NCBI RefSeq assembly: GCF_963576675.1 | Contig: NC_088918.1 | Coordinates: 66,427,001-66,491,000 of the forward strand | Direction: 5' to 3' | Length of the DNA: 64,000 nucleotides | DNA from: Euphorbia lathyris | Lineage: Eukaryota; Streptophyta; Magnoliopsida; Malpighiales; Euphorbiaceae | Part shown: piece after piece, positions 1-10,500 of the stretch | How positions within the stretch are numbered: the stretch's first letter is position 1 | Layout: each line of letters begins with the position of its first letter | Translations under genes and position numbers: made by a program | The notes under the pieces: generated by a model | What the model was told of the DNA's origin: nothing | The model's database searches: none | What the model saw: the letters and a program-made list of their open reading frames with translations, nothing else

Positions 1-56
1 TCCCGCCGAGTCCCCGAGTCCGGCGAGTCCGACTCGGCCACGGCGACCCCGGGGAA

Positions 57-827
57 GTGTCCGTGCTTCATAGGCTGCATCATGCCAGGAAAGTGTTTAA
101 TACGATGACAAGCAAGGAGTGTAATCCTAATGTTATTACTTATAACATATTGATTCATTGGTACTGTAAACAAAAAATGATTGTTGAGGCAGAGCAACTT
201 CTAGATGAAATGCTTCGTAAAGGGTTAAATCCTAACAATTATACTTATAGTTCTCTTATACGTGGCTTTTGCTGTACGAGAAGCGTTGGGGAAGCCATGA
301 AGCTTTATAAAGACTTGTGTTCAAGTGGCTATGGTCTAGATATAGTAGCTTACTCAACTTTGCTACATGGCTTCTGTGAAATTAAGAATTTTGATGCTGT
401 GTTCGGCCTATTGCATGAAATGCAAATGAGAAAGTTGAAGCCAGACACATGTATATATAATATTCTAATTGATGGGATGTGCAAAGCTGGAAGGCTCAAA
501 TATGCAAATAAGTTATTTTCTATGCTTTTTGTCGGAGGGCTGCAAGCTAATGTTCAAACATATACTATAATGATTAATGGACTTTGTAGAGAAGGATTAC
601 TAGATGAAGCATATAATGTGTTCAGGAAAATGAAAGAAAATGGCTGCTCACCAAATAGTGTCTCTTACAACGTGATTGTTCATGGATTTCTACGGCACAA
701 GAATTTGTCCAAGGGGATAGAGCTCATACGTGAAATGCGTGAACACGGGTTTTCTGGAGATAACACCACAGTAGCTTTGGTAATGGATCTGTCATGCAAG
801 AAGGATATCACTCCGGAAAATTTGTAA
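57..827 (+). CDS. PPR (pentatricopeptide repeat) protein, P class, C-terminal part
   Basis: The open frame encodes about seven tandem 35-residue PPR motifs of the P type, recognisable by repeated 'TYN(I/V)LI', 'Y(S/T)xLI' and 'M...G' positions. Such proteins bind organellar RNA one base per repeat and act in processing, stability or translation in mitochondria or plastids. The first motif starts in mid-repeat (LHHARKVFNTM), so the N-terminus with its transit peptide is missing: either it lies left of the window or the gene is truncated. The frame stays open to base 1, and the first ~55 bases are strikingly GC-rich, unlike the rest, so the true junction is uncertain. No DYW or E domain follows; the protein ends soon after the last repeat. 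Which RNA it binds cannot be read from this fragment. Confidence 0.8.
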   Translation: MSVLHRLHHARKVFNTMTSKECNPNVITYNILIHWYCKQKMIVEAEQLLDEMLRKGLNPNNYTYSSLIRGFCCTRSVGEAMKLYKDLCSSGYGLDIVAYSTLLHGFCEIKNFDAVFGLLHEMQMRKLKPDTCIYNILIDGMCKAGRLKYANKLFSMLFVGGLQANVQTYTIMINGLCREGLLDEAYNVFRKMKENGCSPNSVSYNVIVHGFLRHKNLSKGIELIREMREHGFSGDNTTVALVMDLSCKKDITPENL

Positions 828-879
828 ATCCATACTGAAGACACCAAACTTGTATGTACAAGGATGAAATTAATCTCCA

Positions 880-1135
880 ATAAAACGTAAATGACGCTTC
901 CTGTATTGTAAAATGTAGCTGTTGCTGTGCTTCCTTTTTATGTTGTAATCTACATGGAACTTAGAGAGGTTAGATCTTATCATTGTATTTTCTTTCTCCA
1001 TTTGTTGCAAAATATAATTTTATAGTTAATTATGTATCGTTTATTTTAGAAATCTCTTGAAGGCTCGCCATCTCTCATCTGTAGGGAAAGAAGCAGAAGA
1101 AAGGATGATTGTAAACAATCCAAGAACATGAACTG
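880..1135 (+). pseudogene. Decayed copy of the small membrane-protein gene at 1864-2152
   Basis: The segment matches the intact two-exon gene just downstream. A GTAGCTGTTGCTGTGCTTCC stretch ending in 'ACTTAGAGAG|GTTAG' corresponds to exon 1 and its donor. 'TTTTAG|AAATCTCTTGAAG' to 'AAGAACATGAACTGA' corresponds to exon 2. The start codon is lost and the frame is broken by substitutions and small indels. It lies directly behind the PPR stop codon and may now serve as its 3' UTR. A third, exon-1-only relic is at 25636-25790. Confidence 0.65.
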
Positions 1136-1773
1136 ACGGCTTCTGTTATTTTCTTTTCCTTTTTGAGGTTGATTTTGTTAATTAGATTACAGATTATTGG
1201 TATGGTTTATCATTTGATTGATGGATATTGAGGGTTTTTGTTTTTGTTTTTTACATTTATACTATGCTTAGATGAGAATAGTGCATATGTATTTCAGAAT
1301 GAACTATATCATTAAAGTATCTTTTGTTATTTTTCAAAATCGTGTTGCGTTATGTCGTCCATATGTTTCATATGATTATAATGATACAAATGCAAAAAGA
1401 AAAGGTAATAGTAAAACCAAAAAGAATGCAACTTTAGCAGAAAAGTAGCATGAAACTTGATTTTCATTGAACAATGGATTTCAATTTTGATAGAATCTGC
1501 AGAAGTCTGTTTTTCTTTTCTCTTTTTGCTTTCAGTCCTTTACAAGACTCCTTCTAGATTGAATGAGTTGTCTCAATTATAGACTGAATGAGCTGTCTCA
1601 ATTATTCTTTTGAACCCATAATTTCAAATATTGTGAATAGGTGAACTAGAGAAATAGAGTGAACAAACATTAGATCCCAATTGGAATTTTCAATGTTGTT
1701 TTTTGGTTTATTTCAAATTGAGCATTTGTTGATAATTGTGGATAGGATAAGGGGGCAAATAGGTCATTAAGCC

Positions 1774-1782
1774 CTATAAAAC
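1774..1782 (+). promoter_or_regulatory. Candidate TATA box of the small membrane-protein gene
   Basis: CTATAAAAC lies about 82 bases before the ATG at 1864, a normal spacing for a plant core promoter with a short 5' UTR. Confidence 0.45.
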
Positions 1783-1863
1783 TCTGGAATCAAAACAGTC
1801 CACACAGAAGTCATTATTGAGACAACAAACTTATCTATAGAGTAAAGGAAAAGGAAAAGGAAA

Positions 1864-2152
1864 ATGGAGATGGCAGTTCCAGTACTGGGAATAGTAGCTG
1901 CTGCTGCTGTTACTTTCTATGCTGTAAGCTTTGCACAAATTAGAGAGGTTGTTATTCTCTCTATCTTATCTTTAATTTGTTTCTCATCAGCTTTTTGCAG
2001 AACTGAATTAAGTATGAAATTATAATTCCTTTTAGAAATCATTTGAAGACTTTGATGAAGAAGGAAATGGAAAAGGGATGAAGCCATTTCTCAGCTCTAA
2101 AGAAAAAAGAGCCAGAAGAAAGGCTGATAAACTGTCCAAGAACAAGAATTGA
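1864..2152 (+). CDS. Small (66-aa) single-pass membrane protein, unknown function, two exons
   Basis: Exon 1 is 1864-1947 (28 codons, ending AGA GAG before a GTTGTT donor). Exon 2 is 2036-2152 and starts after TTCCTTTTAG, in phase 0, ending AAG AAT TGA. Residues 4-25 are hydrophobic and alanine/valine-rich (VPVLGIVAAAAVTFYAVSF), a likely signal anchor. The C-terminal half is charged: an acidic stretch (FEDFDEE) followed by a basic tail (KEKRARRKADKLSKNKN). I do not recognise a named family; similar short anchored proteins occur widely in plants. Support for a real gene comes from the clean intron, the TATA box and two decayed relatives nearby that keep the same exon-intron border. The short length is the main reason for caution. 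The start chosen is the first ATG; a second ATG two codons on is possible. Confidence 0.6.
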
Positions 2153-2235
2153 CACCTCAACAACTTAACCATCTCTTTCTTTCTTTTCCTTTTTATGTTG
2201 TGTTAATTAGATAAACATCCTGGTTGGTAGTGCTG

Positions 2236-2605
2236 TAATCGAGCCGAGCCGAGCTTTGGCCAAGCTCGGCTCACTATAAAATTAATGAGCTCGAATCTGA
2301 GCCGAGCTTTGGCTTGCTCAAGCTCAGCTTATTAGAAAATAAATGAGCTCGAGTCGAACTCCGAACTTATTTCGAGCCCAAAATCCTCTTTGAACTTTGT
2401 CCATTAAGAAAATTATCTAACCATGAATCGTTTGTGAGTAAATTGTTAATTATATGTATGAAGTTTGCTTGCAAATAGCTATTTAATTGTGTATATAAAC
2501 AAGCTCACAAGAAAAGTTTGTGAGCCGCTTGTTTACAAATCGAGTTAAACCGAGCTTTTATCGAGCCGAACATCATACCGTTCATGAACGGCTCGGTTCA
2601 TTGGT
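2236..2605. repeat. CGAGCCGAGC-rich MITE-like element
   Basis: The left end is rich in CGAGCCGAGC and GAGCTTTGG motifs and the right end holds CGAGTTAAACCGAGC and CATGAACGGCTCGG motifs in partly inverted arrangement, with an AT-rich centre. This is the layout of a common non-autonomous DNA transposon of eudicots. No coding potential. Exact ends and target duplication were not resolved. Confidence 0.5.
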
Positions 2606-3503
2606 AGGTAGGTAGCTGCTTCACTTTATGCTGATGCTAATGAATTGGATTTTGGCATCAAAATGGACTTATTTCAGCCATTTTCATTGGTTCCTACAGC
2701 AGAAAATTGGGGCAATGTTAATGCTTCCTCCCTACATGTTTGATGGCTAAACTGTAATTTGTTAAAGATGAAAAGCTTATTCAACTATATTAATTTCAGG
2801 AAGATTAATTCACTGGATATATTGTCTTTTATAAAACCAAGATGAAGATGAAAAGTTGAACCTTCCTATATGAAGAAAAAGGTTAAAGGTTTCTTATAAA
2901 AAGAAGAAGTTAAAGGTCAATATTGTCATGAGGTCACGGGGATTAGAGGTGGCAATTGTGCGGGAAGGGGACGGGTATGCATTTACCACTCCGTCCTCCA
3001 ATGTTTACAGGACGGTTTCGGGAAATTCTCATTAAATGATTCGGGAATTTTTTCATCCCTATCCTCTCTTCCATACAGTTTCGGTACGGTTTCGGAGAAT
3101 CTACATACCCAATAAATTAATAATATTAATTTTTATATATATATAAAAATTTAATTATAATATTTTAAAGAAAAATAACAAAAAAAACACTAAATTGTAC
3201 TGGTTATATTACAAAGTAACCAACAAACTTATTGCAGATTAATCCATAACCAATTTGCTAGTTACTCTTTAATCTGTAACCAGCAATTACTAGTTAAAGG
3301 GAAGAAGACGTGGCAGAAGAGAGGGGTTAGGATTTCTTGGTTACGAGGATAAGAAGAGTGAACAAGTTGAAAATGAGGGAACCACTTATACTTGTCTAAT
3401 GGATAATACGGGACGGCAGGTGAGAAATCATTCATCAATGTACCAAAGATCTTAATATGTGTGTTGTCTATTAGCAGATTGTTGCACTTCAGTGTATACA
3501 AAA
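2606..3503. other. Intergenic, no gene seen
   Basis: AT-rich spacer. A GGTGGCAATTGTGCGGG motif near 2950, followed by repeated CGGTTTCGG motifs, suggests another decayed DNA transposon. No supported coding region. Confidence 0.4.
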
Positions 3504-3512
3504 TAAAAAAAC

Positions 3513-3985
3513 GGCTTAATACATATATACACATCTAAACTTGGTAAGTTTTGCCTAATGGCACCCAAAACTTTTAAAATAACCTATCACACACATATAG
3601 TTGGCTTTAAAAACCTATGACACACTTATAGTTGACTTTAAAAACCTATCACACACCTATAGTTGGCACATTCGGACCTCCTACACACAAAATCGTTGAT
3701 CTTTCGTCTTTGCGGATGAGGTGACATACCGAACGAACTCACGCGCTTTTATTTTTTTCTATAACACGTATACCACCTTGTTCGTTAAAGACGAAAGGTC
3801 AACGATTTTGTATGTAGGAGGTCCGAATGAGCCAACTATAGGTGTTTAATATGTTTTTAAAGCCAACTATAGGTGTGTGATAGGTTTTTAAAGCCAACAA
3901 TAGGTGTGTGATAGGTTATTTTAAAAATTCAGGATGCCAATAGGCAAAATGTACCAAGTTTAAGGGTGTAAATATGCATTCAACC
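3513..3985. mobile_element. Long-TIR (Mutator-like) MITE with 9-bp TSD
   Basis: The ends are inverted copies over more than 100 bases: GGCTTAATACATATATACAC on the left against GGTTGAATGCATATTTACAC when the right end is reversed. The perfect 9-bp direct repeat TAAAAAAAC flanks it at 3504-3512 and 3986-3994. Repeated 'ACCTATCACACACCTATAG' blocks make up the arms. Long TIRs with a 9-bp duplication are typical of Mutator-like elements. Non-coding. Confidence 0.75.
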
Positions 3986-3994
3986 TAAAAAAAC

Positions 3995-5256
3995 AATGAT
4001 ACATAGTAATATGTTTGTTTTTCTTGCATATGATGTGGTTCAATTTCTATGATACATGCACGTTTGATGATAATGTCATACTATTATACTTCACCAATTG
4101 GTTGTTGTTCAGTTTTTCCGGTCAAAAGTTTAATCTTGTAATAATTTGAAACTTGATTCAGCTTGAAATACTCGTTTTTAAGACTATAATTCAGATTATT
4201 ATGTCAAAATCATGTTATGTTATCTATATGTTTCATAATCATATATGATATAAATGAAAAAAAAAAAGTAATTGTCTGTATAAATCGTAGCATAGTGCTA
4301 GAAATTGTCACTCTCAATATGCAACATTTTCTTTTTTTGATAGAATGTGAATTAATGACCCATCGTGTTACAAAATGTATGATTTGTATGACATCTTGTC
4401 ATTGTGATTTCATGTTTAATGGAACACCCTTAGAAAGCATGAAGATGGCAACTGTAGTGATAGTAACTCTAACTTATCTCAAATAAGAGGGTTTCTAACA
4501 TTCAAACACGCAAATACATTTCTAATAGGTTTCTAACGTATTTCTAATCTTAATAGTGTCTTAAATCACTAGAAAAATTAAACCTCAACATCGTATGAAA
4601 AATCGCAGCAAAAATCGCACAAAATATGTTAAATGATAATTTATATACTAAGGGTATTTCGAGAAAGTTAACTTTGAAAAGTGTCTAATTTTATACTTAC
4701 TTTCATTATAGCAAATGAATTTTACATTTTATTAACATAATGATCACTTTTAATATTGACCGTATCAAAATGATGTGCTAATCTCAAAATAAAAATAAAA
4801 ATCTAAGAACTAAAGTTTTTTAGAACTATATTTTTAATGTAAGACTGTTTTTTATTTTTTCCATATCATAATTTTTGGATATTATCTCGCTAAACAACCA
4901 TTTTCTTTCTTTTAAACAAACACCTAAATAACTTCAAAAAAACAAAATTTAAGAATTAAAGTTGCTCATAATTATCATTTCTATCTGTTTAATAACGTTT
5001 GGTTACTTGTTATTAGAATGATCACATTGGTCAACGTGAAAATGAGTGATTATAATATTAAAGTAAAGTACAAGATTTACTAGATCTATAATGTTGGTTT
5101 TGAAATACGTTAGAAACCAACATTATAGCTCCTATAGACACTATTAAGATTAAGCATGCAATTATATGATTAAGCATGCAATTAATATTTTGCATTATTT
5201 TCATGATCTAGTTTTTCAACTCTAACAAGAACCACAATGAAAAAAAATAAAAAAGA
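3995..5256. other. Intergenic, AT-rich
   Basis: No gene recognised. The part near 4195-4360 resembles 1321-1490 (both contain TATGTTTCATA followed by GATAxAAATG and later TTGATAGAAT), so it is another copy of the flank of the small membrane-protein gene. Confidence 0.4.
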
Positions 5257-5659
5257 TAAGGGCTAAATTTAACCTAATGTTTAAGGAGAAGTGCAAATTT
5301 AACTTTATCGTAAAAAGATAGTGTAAATTTATTCTTAATATTTCAAAAAAAAATGATAAATTTTAGCCTTATATTACTGAAAATAGACCTTCCAATTTTT
5401 ATTGGGTTTTTTTTTGAAATGTTTTTATTGGTTATTTCTAAACTATATTACTAACATAGTAAATTTTTTTTAGATATAATTAATTTTTAGAAGATGTAAT
5501 GTTGCATATCAATAACTGTAAAAATAATGTTTTCAAATTTTTGATAATATAAAATTAAAATCAATCTTTTTTACAAATATTAATGTTAAATTTGCATCAT
5601 TTTATATTTTATAGGTTAGTTTTAAATTTACACTTTTCCCAAAAATTAGGTTAAATTTG
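5257..5659. mobile_element. TIR element, AT-rich, non-autonomous
   Basis: The left end GGGCTAAATTTAACCTAAT and the reversed right end CCAAATTTAACCTAATTTTT are inverted copies over roughly 40 bases. The interior is AT-rich and non-coding. Target duplication not resolved. Confidence 0.5.
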
Positions 5660-6093
5660 GCGAGCATCCATTCAAAAAAAAAAAAAAAAACAAGACCTTT
5701 TCATACTTATAGCAAAAAAAAATATATATATATATATCCATGGAAGAACCATGACTTGCTTCCAAAACAACTCTTGAATAAGTCAGTAACTTATAACGGT
5801 AACAATTTTCTTGTAAAGCAATTCAAGCCCTTGGGTCCTCTTTTTTACCTTCCAACGGTAACAATCAGACACCTTTTATTACCAACAGTAATTTTCACCT
5901 GACCGACCAGGTGAATTTGATCAGTCTTCTCCTCCGTCTTCTTCTTCAGTAATCGCATTCTCCAGATTCTTCTTCTTCTTCTTCAATATCTTTTTCTCCA
6001 CCATCGCCATTTAACCTGTTGTTGTTCGGCTGCACTTTTGACATCGTTGCTCCCTTTTCCAATTTTACTATCTTTTTCGTTGATTTGTTCCGA

Positions 6094-6494
6094 ATGTTGA
6101 CTGCAAACATCAGAAACTCAGTTCCGAACTGTGAATGTGGAGAAGTTGCAATCGCAAGACCTTCTTGGACAACAGCTAACCCAGGGAGAAGGTTTTTTGG
6201 ATGCAAAAATTATGGGGTAAGGTTAATTTGATCAATTTTTTAATTTGGGGAAATTAGGGTTCATAATGTTGAAATTAGGGTTCATAATGGTGAAATTCTT
6301 TGGATTTGTTTCCATAAAAATAATCCTTGTCAATTTGTTTTCAGACGACTAAAGCTTCATGTAGGTATTTCTTGTGGATTGATGATGAGGCATCTGAGCA
6401 TTATCGAAATGTTATGAACGGTTTGTTGAAGGACTTGAACGAGAAAGATGGAATTATAGAGTCACAGAAGAAAGTAATGAGAGATGGAGGGTAA
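6094..6494 (+). CDS. GRF-type zinc-finger protein, 90 aa, probably truncated before its membrane segment
   Basis: Exon 1 is 6094-6216 and exon 2 is 6345-6494; the donor is GGG|GTAAGG and the acceptor TTTTCAG|ACG, phase 0. Residues 13-52 form a GRF zinc finger: C13 and C15 (CECG), the NPGRRF signature at 29-34, C37, C47 and the FLW end. GRF fingers bind single-stranded nucleic acid. The rest is a short helical region. In plants such proteins usually continue as a coiled coil into a C-terminal membrane helix. Here a TAA at 6492-6494 stops the frame. The same frame then continues for 31 more codons that read as a hydrophobic segment (WINYTVAFMLGVAFG) to a TAA at 6588-6590. So the gene is either recently truncated or pseudogenic. 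The start is the ATG in frame just before the finger. Confidence 0.6.
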
Positions 6495-6590
6495 ACAATG
6501 AAAAACAATGAGATGTGGATAAACTATACAGTGGCTTTCATGTTAGGTGTGGCATTTGGTAGAGGAATTCATAGGATATTTAGAGTGTAA

Positions 6591-7227
6591 TTCAGAATGT
6601 TCTTGGTGTCTACTTAGTTTCAATTATGTAGTCAGACTTGCTCAACTTCTAGATTGAATAGAATGATATTATGAATAGGTGAACTGAGAATGAATTTTCT
6701 ATTGCAGTTCCTACTGCAAATGTGAATGATGATCTATTGCTTAATTTAGTGGAATGGAACTTCTTTGACTGAGGGTTACATTCCTGCTTCAATCATGTCT
6801 CATTCATTTGAGTATTGTTTCCAGGTCTACTAACTGTTTTAAGTTTAAAGTATGTGTAGTAGTAGTTGAACTATTTTGACATTATATTATGCGTTATGGT
6901 TCAGTTTGTTCATACTGCTTTTCCTGCTTCTGGAATTCAGTAAATGCACAACATACAATTGAGAAAAGGGCGAACTATGATTACTTGTTATTATTGAAGA
7001 TTGAAGTCAAGTAGCAGCATAGCCTAACAGTGAAATAAGATACGTATGATCAACACGCCTCAGTTTTGCAATATGTTTTGCTATTGTTGCTGAGGAAAGT
7101 CTTGTTTCCTTACTGAAGACACAAGAAAAAAAACTGTTAAAGCAAACGTTTCTTAGCGAGACGTAATGTTGGAAAGTGTAAAGTTGAGTTACTTTTATGT
7201 TACGTTTTACAGTTCAATGATTATAAC
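6591..7227. other. 3' flank of the GRF gene and spacer
   Basis: No gene recognised. A GATTGAATAGAATGATATTATGAATAGGTGAACT stretch near 6650 resembles one near 1610-1650, suggesting a shared repeat. Confidence 0.35.
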
Positions 7228-7560
7228 ATGAAAATGAGTAAAGTTCAATGGCCATGGGTGTAATTTACCCGTCTTGTTTTCTTTTTTTCTTCCTTCAACA
7301 GGACTTAAGTTTGATATCTAGTGTCAATAGTCGTTCATTTTGCTAATGTTAGCATACATTTTACTTGTAACAAAAGTATTTGTGTACTAACATGAAAATG
7401 AGTAAATTTCAATGGTCATGGGTGTAATTTACCCGTCTTGTTTTCCTTTTTTCTTCCTTCTTAACTACAGGACTTAAGTTCGATATCTAGTGTCAATAGT
7501 CGTTCATTTCACTAATGTTAGCATACATTTTACTTGTAACAAAAAGATTTGTGTACAAAT
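7228..7560. repeat. Tandem direct duplication, two units of about 165 bp
   Basis: Unit 1 (about 7228-7390) and unit 2 (about 7391-7560) both run from CATGAAAATGAGTAAA through GGGTGTAATTTACCCGTC and AGTGTCAATAGTCGTTCATT to ACTTGTAACAAAA. They differ by few substitutions and a short insertion. Each unit contains the GTAATTTACCC end of a long-TIR MITE. The array ends 24 bases from the stop codon of the methyltransferase gene and so lies in its 3' region. Confidence 0.75.
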
Positions 7561-7583
7561 GTGAACGCTATTGTTTGACTTTG

Positions 7584-10500
7584 TTATGATACTCGAACTA
7601 AGATGTTAGTCAGGTATGCGCCCTCTGGGTAGGACGGATCGAGAGGGTGGTCCGATGCTGCACCAGCTTGTCGAATAACTGTTAACTTCCTTCCGGCCGT
7701 TGAAGCTGCAGCCTATTTATCATTGAAGAGAAGAAGAAAGCAATTTCAGTCTCTTGAGAACAAAATAAGAAGATTCATTTTTTACCTTAAATAAATGTTA
7801 TTTTGTACCTTGTTTCAATTTTTAGTCAAAACAATCTCAAATATATCTAACGTTCAAAATGGAGTAAAATACGCATTTCAACTTGTCCAAAATTCTTTTT
7901 CTTTCATTTCTATTAGAATACCCAAAAATGTTAAAAGGAAAAAAAGGTCCAATTGTCCTTCACATTTTTGAGAAAGTGCATGTTCCTAAAAAAATGGGAA
8001 ATAGTAAAATTTTAGGCTCAACGTTTCCAACCAAACGTAATGTTAGGCGCATAACAGGTATATCTGCACTTCCTCAAAAAACGTTATGGGAAAATGTAGA
8101 CCTTATCCTAAATATTGACTGAAATTGATGCTTTTTTCTTTTACTATTTAGGCATCATTTGTGGATTTTAGCCCTCACATAATGGTAATAAGACAGAACA
8201 AGTTAAAACAAAAGAAAAGACATAAAAGGCAGAAAAGGCAGAAAAAGAACTTGCCTGGAGAATTCGCATGAAAGCTCCACTCTGAGTCATGGCTCCAGAA
8301 CACGAACAAGTCATGAGAAGACCACCTCTCTTTGTCAATCTCATTGCTAACATGTTCAGATTTCTATACATGCCTGATGCACTTTGTAGTACCTAATCAA
8401 TAAAAACCTAGAAAATTCAATCAACTACTTTACAAGCCTAATAGGCTACATATATAGATAAAGTTCCTTCTGTTTTCATGCATAGATAAGACTGCTAAGG
8501 AAGGGTTAATACAACAAGGGACTCTGTCTGAACTTGCCCAAAAATCAATTGATCCCCTAAATTTTAAGGATGTCTCAATTCTTAAAGTGACATGATTAAT
8601 CCCTAAGTGCTATGAGCAAAAGTAAGAGGAGATTTGGACAAGTTGAAATGCATATTAATTTAAGCAAGTTCATGAGCTAATAAGTCATTTTAAGAATTTT
8701 TGGGGGCTAATGAGACATTTTCAAAGTTTAGGGGTACCATCAGATTATCTGGCCAAGTACAGGGGCTTCTTTATATATTAAGCCTAAGTTGAAAGATAGT
8801 TTTACACATGAAAGATTAACTGGGTCTTTAAGCATGGTAAGTCTGGTCAAATAAGTAAAAAATGAGCTTTACTTATAAATTAGTCCTTGGCTTGACAATT
8901 TTAGTCAAATTAGTCCAACAATTGACCCTACAGTCTGAACCCTCAAATTCACAGGCAACTTGTATCTTACCCTTTAGGTATCAACTCAGCCTTCAAAAAG
9001 CTTGAGGCTATTTTGGTATCTTACCCTTTAGGTATCAACTCAGCCTTCAAGTTGACAAATTTCAACAAATTACCCAACTTTTACAAATTTTAGGTATTAA
9101 AACTGATTGTATTTGGGTTAATTTGTCAAATTTGTCAACTTGAGGACTTAAAGTTCCATTTGGATTGAATTGAACATGGTTGCCAACTTTAAGGGTAATG
9201 TTGACCCTTAATTCATTTTATAGATGGCTGAATAAAACAACGGTTCTTATAACTTATAAGACTTCATTCCTTGACAATGATTTATGCACGCATAAATTTA
9301 CTAAGGACAAAAAGAGTGTCTCTGCATATGCAGGTAGGCATGTCACCACGACTAGACCCGGCAAAGCGACACACGATCCGATGACACGACACGAACACGA
9401 CATGCTTTTTTAGTGTTAGTGTTTAGGGCTTTATGACACGACACGAAATGGCACGTTAATTTTCGTGTCATTTTCATGTCAACCCGAAAACACGAAACTG
9501 ACCCGAAATTTAATTAAAAAAATTAAAAATTATGATAAACTAGGTTAAAAATAGACATGACTTTTCTTATTTATTAAAGTATAAATATAAAGAGTATAAA
9601 AAACCCTATCTTATCTTATTATCTTAACTTATTAGGTTTTAATTTTTCAAATTATGAATTTGAAGTAAAGTTCAAAATATTTGGAATGGCAGATCGGGTC
9701 GCGTTGAGCAGGTCAGGTCGTGTTAGTGTTAAGCTTAACAGGTAATGGGTCATTTTTGGGTTGACACGAAACTGACACGCTAATTTTTTAGTTGAGTTAG
9801 TGTTGATATGTGAATCCGAAAACGACACGAAATGACATGGATATTGAAAATTGTTGTTATATTCTCTTGTGTTTTTTATGTCACTTTATTAATAAAGATA
9901 ATAAAATTATAATTATTAATTGCAAATATTGATTTGAATTTCCTAAATTGTTATAAACACATTACATGACCCTCTAACATGATATTATCGAACTTTTCGA
10001 TAATTATTGTTAACATACTAATCTAAAAATGATATAAAATGTTTAAAAACAGTATCATATCTTCTTATATTTTTAAGAGTTATTATTAATATATATGCAT
10101 AACAAAATTACATGTAACCCAAAAACACGACACGAAATCGACACTAACCCGAACAGGTTAACACGACTTTGACACGAAAGTTTTTGGGTTGGGTTTGGGT
10201 TTACTCATTTTTGACACGAACCCGAAATGACACGACACGAATACGACTCGAACACGATAATTGCCAGGTCTAACCACGACAATACGATTTAAAGACACAA
10301 CCCACTTGACACGGCCCGTTTAACATGATCATTATTTTTGCATTATTTATATTATATATAATTATGTGAAATATATAAATCACATAACATGATAATCCGT
10401 TTTGCCACCTCTAAATGCAAATTAAGAAAGCAAAACATAAATGCGCTAGACCATAGCATGGTAATAACCTGGAATCTAAATTCCATATTGTTGACCTCTA

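Noticed and set aside
5657..5902. 81-codon frame beginning in a poly-A run
   Set aside because: Lysine- and tyrosine-repeat translation of A and AT tracts, with no support.
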